Notes under the pieces: generated by a model
Databases searched by the model: none
Told to the model about the DNA's origin: nothing
The model's input: the letters and a program-made list of their open reading frames with translations, nothing else
Shown here: in pieces, positions 27,033 to 27,115 of the stretch
How the letters are laid out: each line of letters begins with the position of its first letter
Numbering within the stretch: position 1 is the first letter of the stretch
Made by a program: the position numbers and the translations under genes
Source: Hypsibius dujardini
Taxonomy: Eukaryota; Tardigrada; Eutardigrada; Parachela; Hypsibiidae
NCBI GenBank assembly: GCA_001579985.1
Contig: LRSR01014385.1
Location: 1 to 27,115 of the forward strand
Reading direction: 5' to 3'
DNA length: 27,115 nucleotides

Positions 27033-27115
27033 AATGTCAGGGGGCGGAGCTATGGGCTCATTCTGGAATGTCAGGGGGCGGAGCTATGAGCTCATTCTGG
27101 AATGTCAGGGGGCGG
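27033..27115. repeat. 34-bp tandem repeat, ~2.4 copies, running off the edge
   Basis: AATGTCAGGGGGCGGAGCTA then TGAGCTCATTCTGG starts at 27033, 27067 and 27101. Copies are nearly identical. The GGGGCGGAGC core recalls the GC-box foldback family, but the rest does not. Confidence 0.92.

Overview
This window is nuclear DNA of a multicellular animal. Every recognisable gene is split by short GT-AG introns, and the proteins are animal housekeeping or signalling families. Introns and spacers are full of TTGATTGG-type and CTGT-type simple repeats, minisatellites and foldback (inverted-repeat) elements. This looks to me like a repeat-rich lophotrochozoan, possibly a flatworm such as a tapeworm, but the phylum is a guess. 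A single N at 6518 inside a 153-bp duplication shows that this is a draft assembly.

Layout, left to right. (1) 112-958, minus: N-terminal exons of pseudouridine synthase PUS7, running off the left edge. (2) 1504-3802, plus: complete PDSS1, the polyprenyl-diphosphate synthase of ubiquinone side-chain synthesis, head to head with PUS7. (3) 4811-7472, plus: a SAM-domain protein of the C19orf47 family, interrupted by the suspected misassembly. (4) 8730-11194, plus: ARGLU1, an RS/coiled-coil splicing and Mediator-linked factor. (5) 11569-12198, minus: MED20 of the Mediator head. (6) 12939-15176, plus: SLC7A6OS (Iwr1 family), an RNA polymerase II nuclear-import factor, head to head with MED20. (7) 15584-19523, plus: a badly damaged copy of a PNPLA6/PNPLA7 (neuropathy target esterase, Swiss cheese) gene with stops, frameshifts and internal deletions. 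(8) 19524-24530: a gene-poor tract of hairpin elements, AT-rich DNA, a retrotransposon tail and satellites. (9) 24533-26178, plus: a RASL10-type atypical Ras GTPase with a CAAX box. (10) 26179-27115: its 3' flank, a foldback element and a 34-bp tandem repeat.

Several neighbours act in RNA or transcription (PUS7, ARGLU1, MED20, SLC7A6OS), but nothing shows an operon. Genes are arranged head to head (PUS7/PDSS1, MED20/SLC7A6OS) or tail to tail (ARGLU1/MED20). Both head-to-head promoter regions carry about three tandem copies of a 56-67 bp unit.

The most notable non-genic content is two families of short non-autonomous inverted-repeat elements. One is a ~125-bp hairpin with CACGTGGCAAAAACC ends (five copies). 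The other is a ~170-190 bp GC-box foldback (four copies or part-copies), one copy of which starts 8 nt inside a PDSS1 intron. Three further single foldback elements are described. Exon joins were derived by eye from splice motifs, frame continuity and remembered family sequences. No search or alignment program was run.
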